Shown in pieces: positions 49,906-59,498 of a stretch of DNA of 64,000 bases. The position numbers and the translations under genes were made by a program. Position 1 is the stretch's first letter. Each line of letters begins with the position of its first letter. The stretch is from Arthrobacter sp. GTDB taxonomy: Bacteria > Actinomycetota > Actinomycetes > Actinomycetales > Micrococcaceae. The notes beneath the pieces were generated by a model, which made no database searches, was not told the origin of the DNA, and saw only the letters and a list, made by a program, of their open reading frames with translations. The DNA lies in NCBI RefSeq assembly GCF_031179985.1, contig NZ_JAPSHJ010000016.1, positions 21,714-85,713 of the forward strand. The letters run 5' to 3'.

Positions 49906-50934
49906 TCAGGCGGAAGCTGTTTCCGAGGAAGCGGAAGCAGCAGCCCTGGCCGCAGCATCGTGGCGGCGGTGTTCCACCCTCTTGGCCTGGCTGACGAGCT
50001 GTGGCTCCCTCTCCCGCAGCCATGCGTACAGCGGCGCGGCTATGAAGATGGTTGCCGCAGTGCCGATCAGGATCCCGACAAACAATGCCAGGGAAAGGTC
50101 GCGCAGGGTTCCGGCCCCAAGCAAGCCCGCACCGATGAAGAGGATGGCGCCCACAGGGAGGATCGCCACCATCATGGTGTTGATGGACCTCACCAGCGTC
50201 TGGTTGACGGCAAGATTGACCTCCTCAGCGAAGGTCCGCCGGGTGGAGGCATCAAGGTCGGCAGTGTTCTCACGGATCTTGTCGAATACCACCACGGTGT
50301 CATACAGCGAGTAGCTGAGGACCGTGAGGAACCCGATGATAGCCGAAGGGGTCACTTCGAAGTCACTGAGGGAGTAGACGCCCGCCGTGATGAACATTGT
50401 CACCAACATGCCTGCGATGGCCGACAATGACATCTTCCAGGTGCGGAAGTACAACGCCATCAGGACAGACGCGAAGGCGACAAACACCAGCAGGCCCACC
50501 AATGCCTGGCGCGTGACGTCGGCGCCCCAGGTGGGACCGACGAACGTGGAGGTAACTTCGTTGTCCGTGACGCCGTAGGCGGTGGTCAACCCCTCCTTGA
50601 TGGCCAGCGTCTCTTCATCGGTCAGTTTGTCTGTCTGGATGCGCATGGTGGTACCGGCGACGTTCGCTACACGGGGAACGCTACCCTCGACGACGTCCTG
50701 GACCGCCTTGGTTCCCAGCGTGGTGTCGGTGTTCTGCACGTTGGATACCGTGAACTCGGAACCCCCGCGGAATTCGATACCGAGGTTAAAGCCGCCCTTG
50801 ACTGCCGGCAGCAGGATCGACAGGGCAACCGCAACGGCAGCTATGAGGAACCAGATCTTCTTGGAACCGACAAAGTCGTACGAGCGCTTGCCCGTGTAGA
50901 GCTCATTGCCGAAATTTGCGAAAGTATTGGACAT
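49906..50934 (-). CDS. secF: Protein translocase subunit SecF
   Basis: With SecD uses the proton gradient to pull exported proteins across the membrane. The 342 residues have six transmembrane segments and a periplasm-side (extracellular) domain after the first; GIEFRGGSEF and the helix with DFEVTPSAIIGFLTVLSYSL and DTVVVFDKIRENT are SecF signatures. The C-terminal tail is basic and Ala-rich. ATG at 50934 directly abuts the secD stop. Confidence 0.97.
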   Translation of the reverse strand: MSNTFANFGNELYTGKRSYDFVGSKKIWFLIAAVAVALSILLPAVKGGFNLGIEFRGGSEFTVSNVQNTDTTLGTKAVQDVVEGSVPRVANVAGTTMRIQTDKLTDEETLAIKEGLTTAYGVTDNEVTSTFVGPTWGADVTRQALVGLLVFVAFASVLMALYFRTWKMSLSAIAGMLVTMFITAGVYSLSDFEVTPSAIIGFLTVLSYSLYDTVVVFDKIRENTADLDASTRRTFAEEVNLAVNQTLVRSINTMMVAILPVGAILFIGAGLLGAGTLRDLSLALFVGILIGTAATIFIAAPLYAWLREREPQLVSQAKRVEHRRHDAAARAAASASSETASA

Positions 50935-52692
50935 TTACTTGCCCTCCTTGGCCGAGCTCTTGGAGGAACCGGCGAGCTGCTCCTGCTTTTCCGCGTGGCG
51001 GCGTTCTGCAATGGTCATTCTGCGCTCTGCTTCCGCAGCAGCGCCGGCGTTCTTGGCACGAACAGTTGCAGGCTTGTCCTCGGGGCTGCGTACTCGTCCG
51101 GCACCGCGATACAGGGGAACCGCGCCCAGCCGCTCCGGGTCAAGACCCGAGAATCTGTGGCCCTCACCGAAGAACTTGGTCCGTGCGAGGAGCCGCAGGG
51201 TGGGGTGAGTGAACATGAAGACCACGATGAGGTCAGCGATGGCGGTCAGGCCGAGCGTGAAGGCGAACCCACGTACGTTGCCTACCGCCACGAAGTAGAG
51301 CACCAGCGCGGCCAGCAGGTTTACTGCCTTGGACGCAAGCACTGTCCGCTTGGCACGCTTCCATCCGTTCTCGACGGCCGAGACCAGTCCCCGGCCTTCA
51401 CGAAGCTCATCACGGATTCGTTCAAAGTAGACAATGAAGGAGTCGGCAGTCTGGCCGATGGCCACGATGATACCGGCGACGCCTGCAAGGGACAGCCGGT
51501 AGTTTTCCGTCCAGCCCAGGATGGCAATGGCCAGATATGTGAGAGCACCTGCCACTACCAAAGAAGCGATGGTCACGAGGCCCAGAGCCCTGTATTGGAA
51601 GAGGGAGTAGACCACCACCAGGAGCAGCCCGATGACACCTGCCAAGAGGCCCATCCGTAGCTGCTCACCGCCAAGCGTCGCTGAAATCTGCTGCTCACTC
51701 TGGATTTCAAAGCTGATCGGCAATGCACCGAAACGCAGCTGGTCCGAGAGTGCTTTTGCCGTCTGTTCCGTGAAGCCACCGGTGATCTGCGGGCGACCAT
51801 CAGTAATGACGGCCAGGGATCGCGGAGCGGAGATAACCTGGTCGTCCAGCACAATGGCGAACTGGGACTTGGGGTCTGAACCGGCGTCGCCGCCCGCGGC
51901 CGTATAGAACTGGAAGAGGCGCTCTGTAACTTCCTTGAACTTTGCAGTGCCTTCGGCGTCGAACTGGATGTTGACAGCCCACTCGTTGGTGACGGCACCC
52001 TGGGCTCCCTGCTGGAGCTGGAAGGAGGAGGACTCAATGTTTGAGCCCTTCACTTCGACCGGTCCAAGGATGTACTTGATGGCAGGCTGGGCAGCCGTGG
52101 CGGGCTCACACGTGACGAGGGGCTTGGCAGGATCGGAACGCTCCTGCTTGTCCTGTGCGGGATTGTCGCAGTCGAGCGCCTCGAACTGCTTATAGATCTC
52201 CGGGGTTACCCAGTTGATGTCACTGCCGTTGGTGGGCTCGGCAGTGGGCTTGGGCAGCTGGTCCTCCGGGGTCTGCTGTTCGGCAGGAACCGGAGCACCC
52301 GGGCCCGCCTGCAGTACCGGACGGAAGTTCATGTCTGCGGAAGCCTGGATCAGCGCCCGGGTCTGGGAGGAAGGCGTGCCAGGAAGGCTGACCACAACGT
52401 TCCGGCCGGACTGCGTGCTGATTTCCGCTTCCGCGACACCGGAGCCGTCCACGCGTTGGCGAATGATGGCCACAGCCTGGTTCAGCTGCTCTTCATTGAT
52501 GTCCGAACCGCCCTCAACCTTGGGCGCCAGGATCATCTGGGTGCCGCCCTCCAGGTCCAGTGCAAGTTTTGGAGCCCAGCTCGCTTGGCCGGCCATGGTG
52601 CCGCCAGCCAGGACAGCCGTAAGGACTGCCAGGATAACGCCAAGCCAGACCAGCACCCGGAGTGCTGAGTTTTTGGGGCCAGTTCGTGCCAT
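50935..52692 (-). CDS. secD: Protein translocase subunit SecD
   Basis: Larger partner of SecF in post-translocation pulling of secreted proteins. The 585 residues have one N-terminal helix, a large extracellular part starting LALDLEGGTQMIL, and five C-terminal helices including AGVAGIIVAIGQTADSFIVY, where the usual GMAVDANVIIFERI motif has Gln-Thr in place of Val-Asp, followed by FERIRDELREG. The extracellular domain has a Pro/Gln-rich insert around residues 135-155. The C-terminus is a charged tail of about 70 residues. yajC lies 117 bases upstream. Confidence 0.96.
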   Translation of the reverse strand: MARTGPKNSALRVLVWLGVILAVLTAVLAGGTMAGQASWAPKLALDLEGGTQMILAPKVEGGSDINEEQLNQAVAIIRQRVDGSGVAEAEISTQSGRNVVVSLPGTPSSQTRALIQASADMNFRPVLQAGPGAPVPAEQQTPEDQLPKPTAEPTNGSDINWVTPEIYKQFEALDCDNPAQDKQERSDPAKPLVTCEPATAAQPAIKYILGPVEVKGSNIESSSFQLQQGAQGAVTNEWAVNIQFDAEGTAKFKEVTERLFQFYTAAGGDAGSDPKSQFAIVLDDQVISAPRSLAVITDGRPQITGGFTEQTAKALSDQLRFGALPISFEIQSEQQISATLGGEQLRMGLLAGVIGLLLVVVYSLFQYRALGLVTIASLVVAGALTYLAIAILGWTENYRLSLAGVAGIIVAIGQTADSFIVYFERIRDELREGRGLVSAVENGWKRAKRTVLASKAVNLLAALVLYFVAVGNVRGFAFTLGLTAIADLIVVFMFTHPTLRLLARTKFFGEGHRFSGLDPERLGAVPLYRGAGRVRSPEDKPATVRAKNAGAAAEAERRMTIAERRHAEKQEQLAGSSKSSAKEGK

Positions 52693-52809
52693 TGTGGATC
52701 TTTCTATTAATTACGGAGGAGCCGCCGGCAGGTGCTTGCAGCACGCTCACCGGCGGCGGCCCGCAGCCGTAGGATCGTTACTTTGCGGGAGCTGACGGAA
52801 CGCGGCGGA

Positions 52810-53262
52810 CTAAATGTCCTTCTTGCCCTCGTCGTTAAGGCGCTTCCCGGCCTCGTCAGGAGTCTCCACCACTGCATTGGGCGTGGCATCCGTTTCCTGG
52901 GCGGTGAGGGAGGAAGCGTCGTCGGGAACAGCTGTGGGCTCTTCGTCCGCAACGGGAGGCTCCACGATTTTCGTCACAGCCTGGCGGTGCACTGTTGCCA
53001 GGTGGCCCGGAGACAGCTCCAGGACAACCTTGTTCTCGGCATCATCGATCGAGACAATACGGCCGAAGAGACCGAAGCTCGTCATGACCTCAACACCCGG
53101 CTCGAACTGCGACTGCAGCTTGGCCTGTTGCTGCTGCGTCTTCTTGTTGCGGCGGAACATCATGAAGATGAAGAGACCGAGCATCGCGAACAGCAGGATG
53201 GTCATGATGTCGATGCCGCCGCCGGCCTGCGGCTGGGCCTGGGCAGAGATATTTCCGAACAC
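52810..53262 (-). CDS. yajC: Preprotein translocase subunit YajC
   Basis: Small accessory of SecDF. It has one hydrophobic helix (IMTILLFAMLGLFIFMMF) followed by RRNKKTQQQQAKLQSQFEPG and the conserved VMTSFGLFGRIVSID domain, then an acidic tail of 50 residues. GTG at 53262 (150 residues) puts the helix near the N-terminus, as the family requires; the open frame to 53322 would add a 20-residue hydrophilic lead. The start is therefore likely but not certain. Confidence 0.92.
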   Translation of the reverse strand: MFGNISAQAQPQAGGGIDIMTILLFAMLGLFIFMMFRRNKKTQQQQAKLQSQFEPGVEVMTSFGLFGRIVSIDDAENKVVLELSPGHLATVHRQAVTKIVEPPVADEEPTAVPDDASSLTAQETDATPNAVVETPDEAGKRLNDEGKKDI

Positions 53263-53436
53263 AGGAAAATTCCGTTCTGTACTTGCGTCACTGTTTTTCA
53301 GCAACGTCCGCTTCACTTCCATCTGCCCGGCAGGAGACCTTGCCGGCGGGCGACTCTTTGGAGCCGGCGCACAGAAATAAAGACCCGAACGTGCCGAGCG
53401 TCATACCAGTCTAAAGGGAAACAGTCGGCTGCGGTG

Positions 53437-54525
53437 CTATTGACCGTTCCGAATCCACTCGTCACTTGGATCCTGGCCAACCTGAGCGCCGTCGAATAGA
53501 TCCAGTGGCTCCTGGCCGAAGGCCCCGGGAGGGATGGCGAACCCCAAGTGCGTCCACGCCGGTCCCATGGCGATGCGGCCCCGGGGTGTACGCCCGAGCA
53601 GCCCTTCCCGCACAAGAAACGGTTCGGCGACCGTCTCCACAGTCTCGGGTTCCTCCCCCACTGCGATGGCCAGGGTTGAGAGGCCCACTGGTCCTCCGCC
53701 GAATTTCGTGATCAGTGCTTCCAAGACGGCGCGGTCCAGCCTGTCCAGGCCTCGGGTATCCACTTCATACATGTCCAGAGCTGCCGAGGCTGCCCGCGCG
53801 TCGATCTGCTCGATGCCGTGCACGAGCGCCCAGTCACGAACACGGCGCAGGAGCCTGTTGGCTATTCGCGGAGTGCCCCGTGAACGGCCCGCAATTTCAC
53901 TGAAGCCGGCCGAATTAACTTTCAGATCCAGGAGCCCGGCTGAACGGCGAAGTACAAGTTCCAGCTCCTCCACTGAGTAGAACTCGAGGTGGCCAGTGAA
54001 GCCGAAGCGGTCCCTAAGAGGACCTGGAAGAAGGCCGGCGCGAGTGGTGGCCCCCACAAGTGTGAAGGGTGGCAACTCCAGGGGAATAGCTGTGGCACCG
54101 GCTCCCTTGCCCACCACGATGTCAACCCGGAAGTCTTCCATCGCCATGTAAAGCATCTCCTCGGCGGGCCTGGACATGCGGTGGATTTCGTCCAGGAACA
54201 GCACCTCCCCCTCCGAGAGGGAGGACAATATTGCTGCGAGGTCACCGGCGTGTTGGATGGCCGGACCGCTGCTGATCCGCAACGGAGCGTTCATTTCAGA
54301 CGCGACGATCATGGCGAGGGTGGTCTTGCCGAGTCCGGGCGGCCCGGAAAAGAGTACGTGGTCGGCGCTGCGCCCTCGCATCCGTGACGCTTCAAGGACC
54401 AGCGACAGTTGCTTGCGGACGCGGTGCTGCCCCACGAAATCGTGAAGGTTCCTCGGGCGGAGGGCTGCTTCAATGACCCGCTCTTCGGGCTCTTCGCCCC
54501 CGGTGACCAGGGAGGGCTCAGCCAC
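53437..54525 (-). CDS. ruvB: Holliday junction branch migration helicase RuvB
   Basis: AAA+ motor that drives branch migration with RuvA. The 362 residues carry Walker [19 protein letters not shown], Walker [19 protein letters not shown], sensor 1 [20 protein letters not shown] and the C-terminal winged helix with [20 protein letters not shown] at 54525 overlaps the ruvA stop by 8 bases. Cluster ruvC-ruvA-ruvB is intact. Confidence 0.98.
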   Translation of the reverse strand: MAEPSLVTGGEEPEERVIEAALRPRNLHDFVGQHRVRKQLSLVLEASRMRGRSADHVLFSGPPGLGKTTLAMIVASEMNAPLRISSGPAIQHAGDLAAILSSLSEGEVLFLDEIHRMSRPAEEMLYMAMEDFRVDIVVGKGAGATAIPLELPPFTLVGATTRAGLLPGPLRDRFGFTGHLEFYSVEELELVLRRSAGLLDLKVNSAGFSEIAGRSRGTPRIANRLLRRVRDWALVHGIEQIDARAASAALDMYEVDTRGLDRLDRAVLEALITKFGGGPVGLSTLAIAVGEEPETVETVAEPFLVREGLLGRTPRGRIAMGPAWTHLGFAIPPGAFGQEPLDLFDGAQVGQDPSDEWIRNGQ

Positions 54526-55162
54526 GGCTGCCTACTCTGTTGCCAGCGCGGGCGCCGTCCTGGCCCAACCAGCGCAGCGTGGTTCGCAGAATTTCGGCTA
54601 CGTTGCCCTTTTCCGCGATTTCCGGCGAATCGGCCAAGGCCTTGTCGATGCTGGCGGTGGCGTCTTTTTCGGACCATCCCAGGCTGGTCATGGCTGCGAC
54701 GACCTGGCCCTTCCAGGCGGTGACCGTAACGGCAGCTGGCACAGTTCCACCGGGCGTCCCGTGCGGGACGAGTTTTCCGGCCAGCTCCAGCACGATCCTG
54801 CCAGCAACCTTCGGACCGATACCCGGCACCTTGGTGAAAGCCTTACCGTCGCCGGAGTGTGCGGCTACGCGGACGGCCTCGGGGTCGTGGACGGCCAGGA
54901 CCGCCAACGCCAGCCTGGGACCAACACCGCTGACGCTCAGTAAAACGTCGAAGACTTCGCGCTCGTCGTCGGTGGAGAAACCGAAGAGAGTCAGGGAGTC
55001 CTCACGGACGATGAGCGATGTGAACAGCTTTCCTTCTTCACCCTGACGCAGCCTGCTGAGTGTCTGGGGTGTCGCGTTGACGCTCATGCCGGCGCCGTTG
55101 AGGTCGATAACGGCACTGGACAGCCCGACGTGAGCTACTGTTCCGCGGAGAAAACTGATCAA
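54518..55162 (-). CDS. ruvA: Holliday junction DNA-binding protein RuvA
   Basis: Tetramer that grips the four-way junction and loads RuvB. The 214 residues start [13 protein letters not shown] (OB fold), contain helix-hairpin-helix motifs at [15 protein letters not shown] and [19 protein letters not shown], and end in the small domain that binds RuvB ([15 protein letters not shown]). ATG at 55162; 85 bases separate it from ruvC with nothing recognised there. Confidence 0.97.
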   Translation of the reverse strand: MISFLRGTVAHVGLSSAVIDLNGAGMSVNATPQTLSRLRQGEEGKLFTSLIVREDSLTLFGFSTDDEREVFDVLLSVSGVGPRLALAVLAVHDPEAVRVAAHSGDGKAFTKVPGIGPKVAGRIVLELAGKLVPHGTPGGTVPAAVTVTAWKGQVVAAMTSLGWSEKDATASIDKALADSPEIAEKGNVAEILRTTLRWLGQDGARAGNRVGSRG

Positions 55163-55247
55163 GGCCGGGCTCCTGAAATACCACCGGCTGAACCGGTTAT
55201 CCGAACATACTTACGAATACCCTAATACCCGAACGACTAACATCCAT

Positions 55248-55823
55248 TCACCGTGCACGGCGCGCCTTTGCCTCCGCTTCAGCCCACGCGCGTTGTGCAG
55301 GGGTAAGTGACAGGCTTCCGGGACCCGTCGTGGCCACTGCAGCCCCGCTGCCCGCCCGCCACGCGTGGGTTATGGCCAAGGCCAGCGCATCTGCGGCATC
55401 GGCAGGACGGGGCGGAGCGTCAAGCCGCAGGATCTTGGTGACCAGTTTTGTGACGGCCTCCTTGTTTGAGGTGCCACTGCCGGTCACGGCTGCCTTAACC
55501 TCCGACGGCGTGTGGAGTGCTACCGGAATTCCCCGCCGGGCGGCGGCGGCGATCACCACTCCGGACGCCTGTGCCACACCCATGACGGTACTGACGTTGA
55601 GTTGGGAAAAAACACGCTCCACCGCCAGGACATCCGGTTCGTAACGGTCCAGCCAGTCATCGATCGACGTGGCGATCAGCAACAGCCGCTGGTCCAGCGT
55701 CTCACTGGGCGAGGTGCCCACAACGCCCACAGCCACCATGGTTGCACGGCGGTTTTTTTCAACATCCACGACGCCGATACCGCATCGCGTGAGCCCCGGA
55801 TCTACCCCCAATACGCGGAGCAA
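55248..55823 (-). CDS. ruvC: Holliday junction resolvase RuvC
   Basis: Metal-dependent endonuclease that resolves Holliday junctions. RNase H-like fold with the first catalytic Asp in [17 protein letters not shown], Glu in [15 protein letters not shown] and the late Asp pair in [19 protein letters not shown]. The 191 residues include a short basic tail. It follows yebC by nine bases and begins the ruvCAB set. Confidence 0.97.
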   Translation of the reverse strand: MLRVLGVDPGLTRCGIGVVDVEKNRRATMVAVGVVGTSPSETLDQRLLLIATSIDDWLDRYEPDVLAVERVFSQLNVSTVMGVAQASGVVIAAAARRGIPVALHTPSEVKAAVTGSGTSNKEAVTKLVTKILRLDAPPRPADAADALALAITHAWRAGSGAAVATTGPGSLSLTPAQRAWAEAEAKARRAR

Positions 55824-55832
55824 GGCCCTAGA

Positions 55833-56588
55833 TCACTCGGCTTCCAGGGCGGCCTGCACTTCGTCACTGAGGTCAGCGTTGCTGTAGACGTTCTGAACGT
55901 CGTCGAGCTCTTCGAGCGCGTCCACGAGCTTCATGAACTTCTTGGCGGCCTCGAGGTCCAGCGGCACCTGCATGGACGGCACGAACTCCGCTTCATCGGT
56001 GTCGTACTCGATTCCGGCCTCGGTAAGGGCATCGCGGAGGGCCTGCAGGTCCGTGGGCTCGGAGTGGACCTCGAAGGTCTCCCCGTTGTCCTTGACTTCC
56101 TCAGCGCCGGCATCCAGCACGGCCATCAGGACATCGTCCTCGCTGAGGCCGTTCTTAGGCAGCGATACAACACCCTTCCGGGAAAAGAGGTAACTGACCG
56201 AACCGGGATCGGCAATGGTGCCGCCGTTACGGGAAATTGCGAGCCGTACTTCCGAGGCGGCGCGGTTCTTGTTGTCTGTGAGGCACTCGATCAAAAGGGC
56301 CGAGCCCTGAGGGCCACGGGCCTCGTACATGATCTCTGTGTAATCAACCGTTTCACCGGTGAGGCCTGCGCCGCGTTTGATGGCACGGTCAATGTTGTCA
56401 GCCGGGACCGAAGTCTTCTTTGCCTTTGTAACGGCGAGTTCCAGGCTTGGGTTTCCGGCAAGATCCGGCCCGCCCATGCGAGCTGCGACTTCGATGTTCT
56501 TGATCAGCTTGGCAAACGACTTGGCCCGCCGGCTGTCGAGGATAGCCTTCTTGTGCTTGGTCGTCGCCCATTTGGAGTGGCCTGACAT
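55833..56588 (-). CDS. yebC: YebC/PmpR-family protein
   Basis: Described as a transcriptional regulator in some bacteria and more recently as a translation factor for proline stretches; which applies here is unknown. The 251 residues have the family start [20 protein letters not shown], the central [10 protein letters not shown] and the acidic C-terminal domain. It sits between pdxT and ruvC, three bases after pdxT, the usual actinobacterial order pdxT-yebC-ruvC. Confidence 0.96.
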   Translation of the reverse strand: MSGHSKWATTKHKKAILDSRRAKSFAKLIKNIEVAARMGGPDLAGNPSLELAVTKAKKTSVPADNIDRAIKRGAGLTGETVDYTEIMYEARGPQGSALLIECLTDNKNRAASEVRLAISRNGGTIADPGSVSYLFSRKGVVSLPKNGLSEDDVLMAVLDAGAEEVKDNGETFEVHSEPTDLQALRDALTEAGIEYDTDEAEFVPSMQVPLDLEAAKKFMKLVDALEELDDVQNVYSNADLSDEVQAALEAE

Positions 56589-56591
56589 GCT

Positions 56592-57350
56592 TTACGCTTC
56601 TCCTCTGATCATTCGAATAAACAGTTCGTGCACACGCTTCTCCCCCGTCACTTCCGGGTGGAATGAGGTGGCCAGCAGGTGACCTGAACGCACTGCAACA
56701 ATTCTAGCCTTCCCGTGCAGGGCCTCGGAGTGAGCGGCGTTGGCCGGTTCCACCTGCGCCAGCACCTCCACGGCCGGGCCTACCCGCTCAACCCAAGGAC
56801 CCCGGATAAACACGGCATGCACGGGAGCAACACCGGAACCGGTGGCGCTGAACTCGAGTCCCTTGAAGTCAAGATCGGTCTCAAAGGATTCGCGCTGGCG
56901 TCCAAAGGCGTTGCGGCGGACAGTCATATCCAGCCCGCCGAAGGTCTGCTGGGGATTTCCGGACAAGTCCTTTGCCGCATCGGCAATTTCGTCGGCCAGC
57001 AGGATCATGCCGGCGCAGGACCCGTACACGGGGAGGCCGCTGGCAATCTTGTCCCGCAGCGGCTCAGTCAGCTCGAAAATCCTGGCGAGCTTGTCAATTG
57101 TGGTGGACTCGCCGCCAGGAATGATGAGACCGTCAAGGTCGTCGAGTTCTTTCGGCCGCCGGACTGCCACGCCCTTGGCACCGGCGTCTTCGGCGGCGTG
57201 GAGGTGCTCCCGGAAGTCACCCTGCAGCGCCAGGACGCCGATGCGAAGGCCTGCGCCTGCTCTTGATGATTCCGCTGCTGACCACGACGAGGACAACGAT
57301 GAACCCCGCGCCGAATCCAGCGAAAAGTCCTGGGAAGTGGGATTGGTCAT
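56592..57350 (-). CDS. pdxT: Pyridoxal 5'-phosphate synthase glutaminase subunit PdxT
   Basis: Releases ammonia from glutamine for PdxS. Class I-like triad: Cys112 in [11 protein letters not shown] and His/Glu in SFHPE near the end, with IIPGGESTT at 76-84. The family normally begins at IGVLALQGD, but here a 34-residue Ser-rich lead precedes it (ATG 57350); a downstream TTG could be the real start. 252 residues. Its partner pdxS is encoded about 5.7 kb away in this window, on the same strand but separated by four other genes. Confidence 0.95.
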   Translation of the reverse strand: MTNPTSQDFSLDSARGSSLSSSWSAAESSRAGAGLRIGVLALQGDFREHLHAAEDAGAKGVAVRRPKELDDLDGLIIPGGESTTIDKLARIFELTEPLRDKIASGLPVYGSCAGMILLADEIADAAKDLSGNPQQTFGGLDMTVRRNAFGRQRESFETDLDFKGLEFSATGSGVAPVHAVFIRGPWVERVGPAVEVLAQVEPANAAHSEALHGKARIVAVRSGHLLATSFHPEVTGEKRVHELFIRMIRGEA

Positions 57351-57429
57351 TCATCCAGCATAATCTCCCCCAAGCTGCTCCTGACGCAGCAGGGACAAGG
57401 CACGGCAAGAGTGCACGCCTGTGCTGGGA

Positions 57430-57435
57430 TATATT
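57430..57435 (+). promoter_or_regulatory. Candidate -10 element for murT, leaderless transcript
   Basis: TATATT ends six bases before the murT ATG at 57442, so transcription would start at or next to the A of the start codon. There is no Shine-Dalgarno at a normal distance (CGGAG lies one base away). Leaderless genes are common in actinobacteria. The -35 is weak. Confidence 0.42.
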
Positions 57436-57441
57436 CGGAGC

Positions 57442-58746
57442 ATGTTTTTCTTCAGCGTCCCCCTTGGAAAGCTCGTGCGCCGGATCACCCGGCTAAGGGG
57501 AGGCGGCTCGGCTTTTCCCGGCCTGGTGGTCGAAAAGATCGATCCCGGTTTTATGGCGCGGACGTTGACCACACTGCCCCACGGCGTGGCCGTCGTCAGC
57601 GGCACAAACGGCAAAACCACCACCACAAAAATGGTGGTGGAACTGTTGGAAAGCCAAGGGCTGAGGGTCTTCACGAACCGCACTGGAAGCAACTTCACTC
57701 GTGGAGTTGCGGCCGCGCTGCTGGGAGAAGTGGACCGGCGCGGACGCCTTCATGCCGATATCGCTGTGCTGGAGCTCGACGAAGCCCATGCAGTTCATTT
57801 TGTGAACAGGGTTCCACCGCGTTACAGCCTGCTCCTGAATGTGCTGCGCGACCAGCTGGACCGGTTCGGAGAGATCGACAAGACAGCTGAGCTGCTGCAG
57901 CATGTAGCGTCCAAGACCACTGGCACGGTGGTGCTCAACCGTGAGGATCCGAGGGTCGCCAGGATTGCTTCCGCGCTGCCCCAGCCGGGGTCCGGCGGGC
58001 CCAAGGTCCGCTATTTCGGTCTTGATGACTCACTGTTGAGCACCTTTCCCAATGACGATGACATGCGTGCCGGTCCCGGCAGCCCGGTGCCGGTTGTACA
58101 GGAAAGGGCGCATGCCGACGTCGTGCTTCGCCGCGTGGGTGTGGATGACGCCGACTTTGAGTACGACGGCGCGGTCGTCACGACGCGCATGAAGCTTCGC
58201 GGCGTATACAACATCTTCAACGCTGCCGCTGCCCTCACGCTGGCCCGTTGCATCGCAGGGCAGGGGTCCGGTCCCACGGACCCCGAATCACTGCTGTCGG
58301 CCCTTTCCAACGTGGCCCCTGCTTTTGGCCGGGGTGAGAGCCTGATTGTGGACGGACTCCCCCTTGACCTGGTCCTGGTCAAGAACCCCAGCGGCTTCCG
58401 GCTGGGACTCAAATCGTTCCCCGCAGGCGGTTACGCCACCATGATCGCCATCAACGACAACTACGCTGACGGCCGCGACATGTCCTGGCTCTGGGACGTC
58501 GAATTCGACTCCCTGCGTAACGGCGGCGTCGACCAATTGAGCGGCTCGCGCGCCTACGACATGGCGCTTCGGCTTCAGTACGACGAGGTCCCTGTCAGCG
58601 AAGTCAACACCGACATCACTTCCGCTCTGGCAGCCTTTATCCGGGACGCCAAGGGCAGGCCGAAACGGATATTCTGCACATATACAGCGATGCTGGCCAT
58701 CCGCCGGGAGCTGTCCAAGATCACAACGGTGGAGGTGGTCTCTTGA
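57442..58746 (+). CDS. murT: Lipid II isoglutaminyl synthase, glutamate-activating subunit MurT
   Basis: With GatD amidates the D-glutamate of lipid II to D-isoglutamine. Mur-ligase-like: GTNGKTTTTK at 54-63 binds ATP; RTGSNFTRG, DEAHAVHFV, NVLRDQLDRFGEID, and the C-terminal MurT domain with NDNYADGRDMSWLWDVEF follow. 434 residues. The four zinc-ribbon cysteines known from Staphylococcus and Streptococcus MurT are absent: this protein has only two Cys, neither in the central domain. ATG at 57442 is preferred over GTG 57421 because of a TATATT just upstream. Confidence 0.95.
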   Translation: MFFFSVPLGKLVRRITRLRGGGSAFPGLVVEKIDPGFMARTLTTLPHGVAVVSGTNGKTTTTKMVVELLESQGLRVFTNRTGSNFTRGVAAALLGEVDRRGRLHADIAVLELDEAHAVHFVNRVPPRYSLLLNVLRDQLDRFGEIDKTAELLQHVASKTTGTVVLNREDPRVARIASALPQPGSGGPKVRYFGLDDSLLSTFPNDDDMRAGPGSPVPVVQERAHADVVLRRVGVDDADFEYDGAVVTTRMKLRGVYNIFNAAAALTLARCIAGQGSGPTDPESLLSALSNVAPAFGRGESLIVDGLPLDLVLVKNPSGFRLGLKSFPAGGYATMIAINDNYADGRDMSWLWDVEFDSLRNGGVDQLSGSRAYDMALRLQYDEVPVSEVNTDITSALAAFIRDAKGRPKRIFCTYTAMLAIRRELSKITTVEVVS

Positions 58747-59483
58747 CGCAGGAGGCTTCGGAGAACAAAGGCACCATCCGTGTAGTGCAGCTGTATCCGC
58801 GGGACATGAACATCTATGGCGACTGGGGCAACGCCCTTGTCCTGAAACGGCGCCTGGCCTGGCACGGCTACACTCCGGAACTGCTCGAATACAATGTGGG
58901 CGATGACTTCCCGGACGATGCGGACCTCATCGTTGGCGGCGGCGGTCAGGACAGCGGGCAACTGGTTATTCAGGCCGACCTCCTGAAGCGGGGGTCAACG
59001 CTGCAGGAACTTGCCGAGGATGGAACGCCAATGTTGCTGATCTGCGGCATGTACCAGCTTTTTGGCCGCTTCTTCGAGACGCGCAAGGGTTCCGTTATTC
59101 CCGGCATCGGCGTCCTGGACGTGGAAACACACGGCACAGACGAACGGCTTATCGGAAACGTGAAGGTCGAATCCGAGGAGTTCGGGGAGATCCTGGGCTA
59201 CGAGAATCACAGCGGCCAAACCACGCTGGGTCCAGCCGTCCGCGCTTTGGGGACCACGGCCAAGGGCACCGGAAACAACAGCAGCGACGGACAGGAGGGA
59301 GCCCGCTACAAGAACATCGTGGCCAGCTACCTTCATGGTTCACTTTTGCCCAAGAATCCGGCCATCGCAGATTTCCTGATCCGCACCGCCGTCGAACGTA
59401 AATACGGAAGCTTCACTGCCGGTGCACCGGATGACCGTTTCGCTGTCCTGGCAAGGGAACACGCGGGCCGCCGTCCGCGCTAG
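58743..59483 (+). CDS. gatD: Lipid II isoglutaminyl synthase, glutaminase subunit GatD
   Basis: Glutamine amidotransferase that feeds ammonia to MurT. CobB/CobQ-like fold with DMNIYGDWGN near 21-30, catalytic Cys101 in LLICGMYQLFG and His198 in SYLHGSLLPKNP. The 246 residues match the family. TTG at 58743 overlaps the murT stop (TTGA), so the two subunits are translationally coupled. It converges with the CapA-like gene, 15 bases between the stops. Confidence 0.95.
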   Translation: MTQEASENKGTIRVVQLYPRDMNIYGDWGNALVLKRRLAWHGYTPELLEYNVGDDFPDDADLIVGGGGQDSGQLVIQADLLKRGSTLQELAEDGTPMLLICGMYQLFGRFFETRKGSVIPGIGVLDVETHGTDERLIGNVKVESEEFGEILGYENHSGQTTLGPAVRALGTTAKGTGNNSSDGQEGARYKNIVASYLHGSLLPKNPAIADFLIRTAVERKYGSFTAGAPDDRFAVLAREHAGRRPR

Positions 59484-59498
59484 CTGAACACCTGGCGC

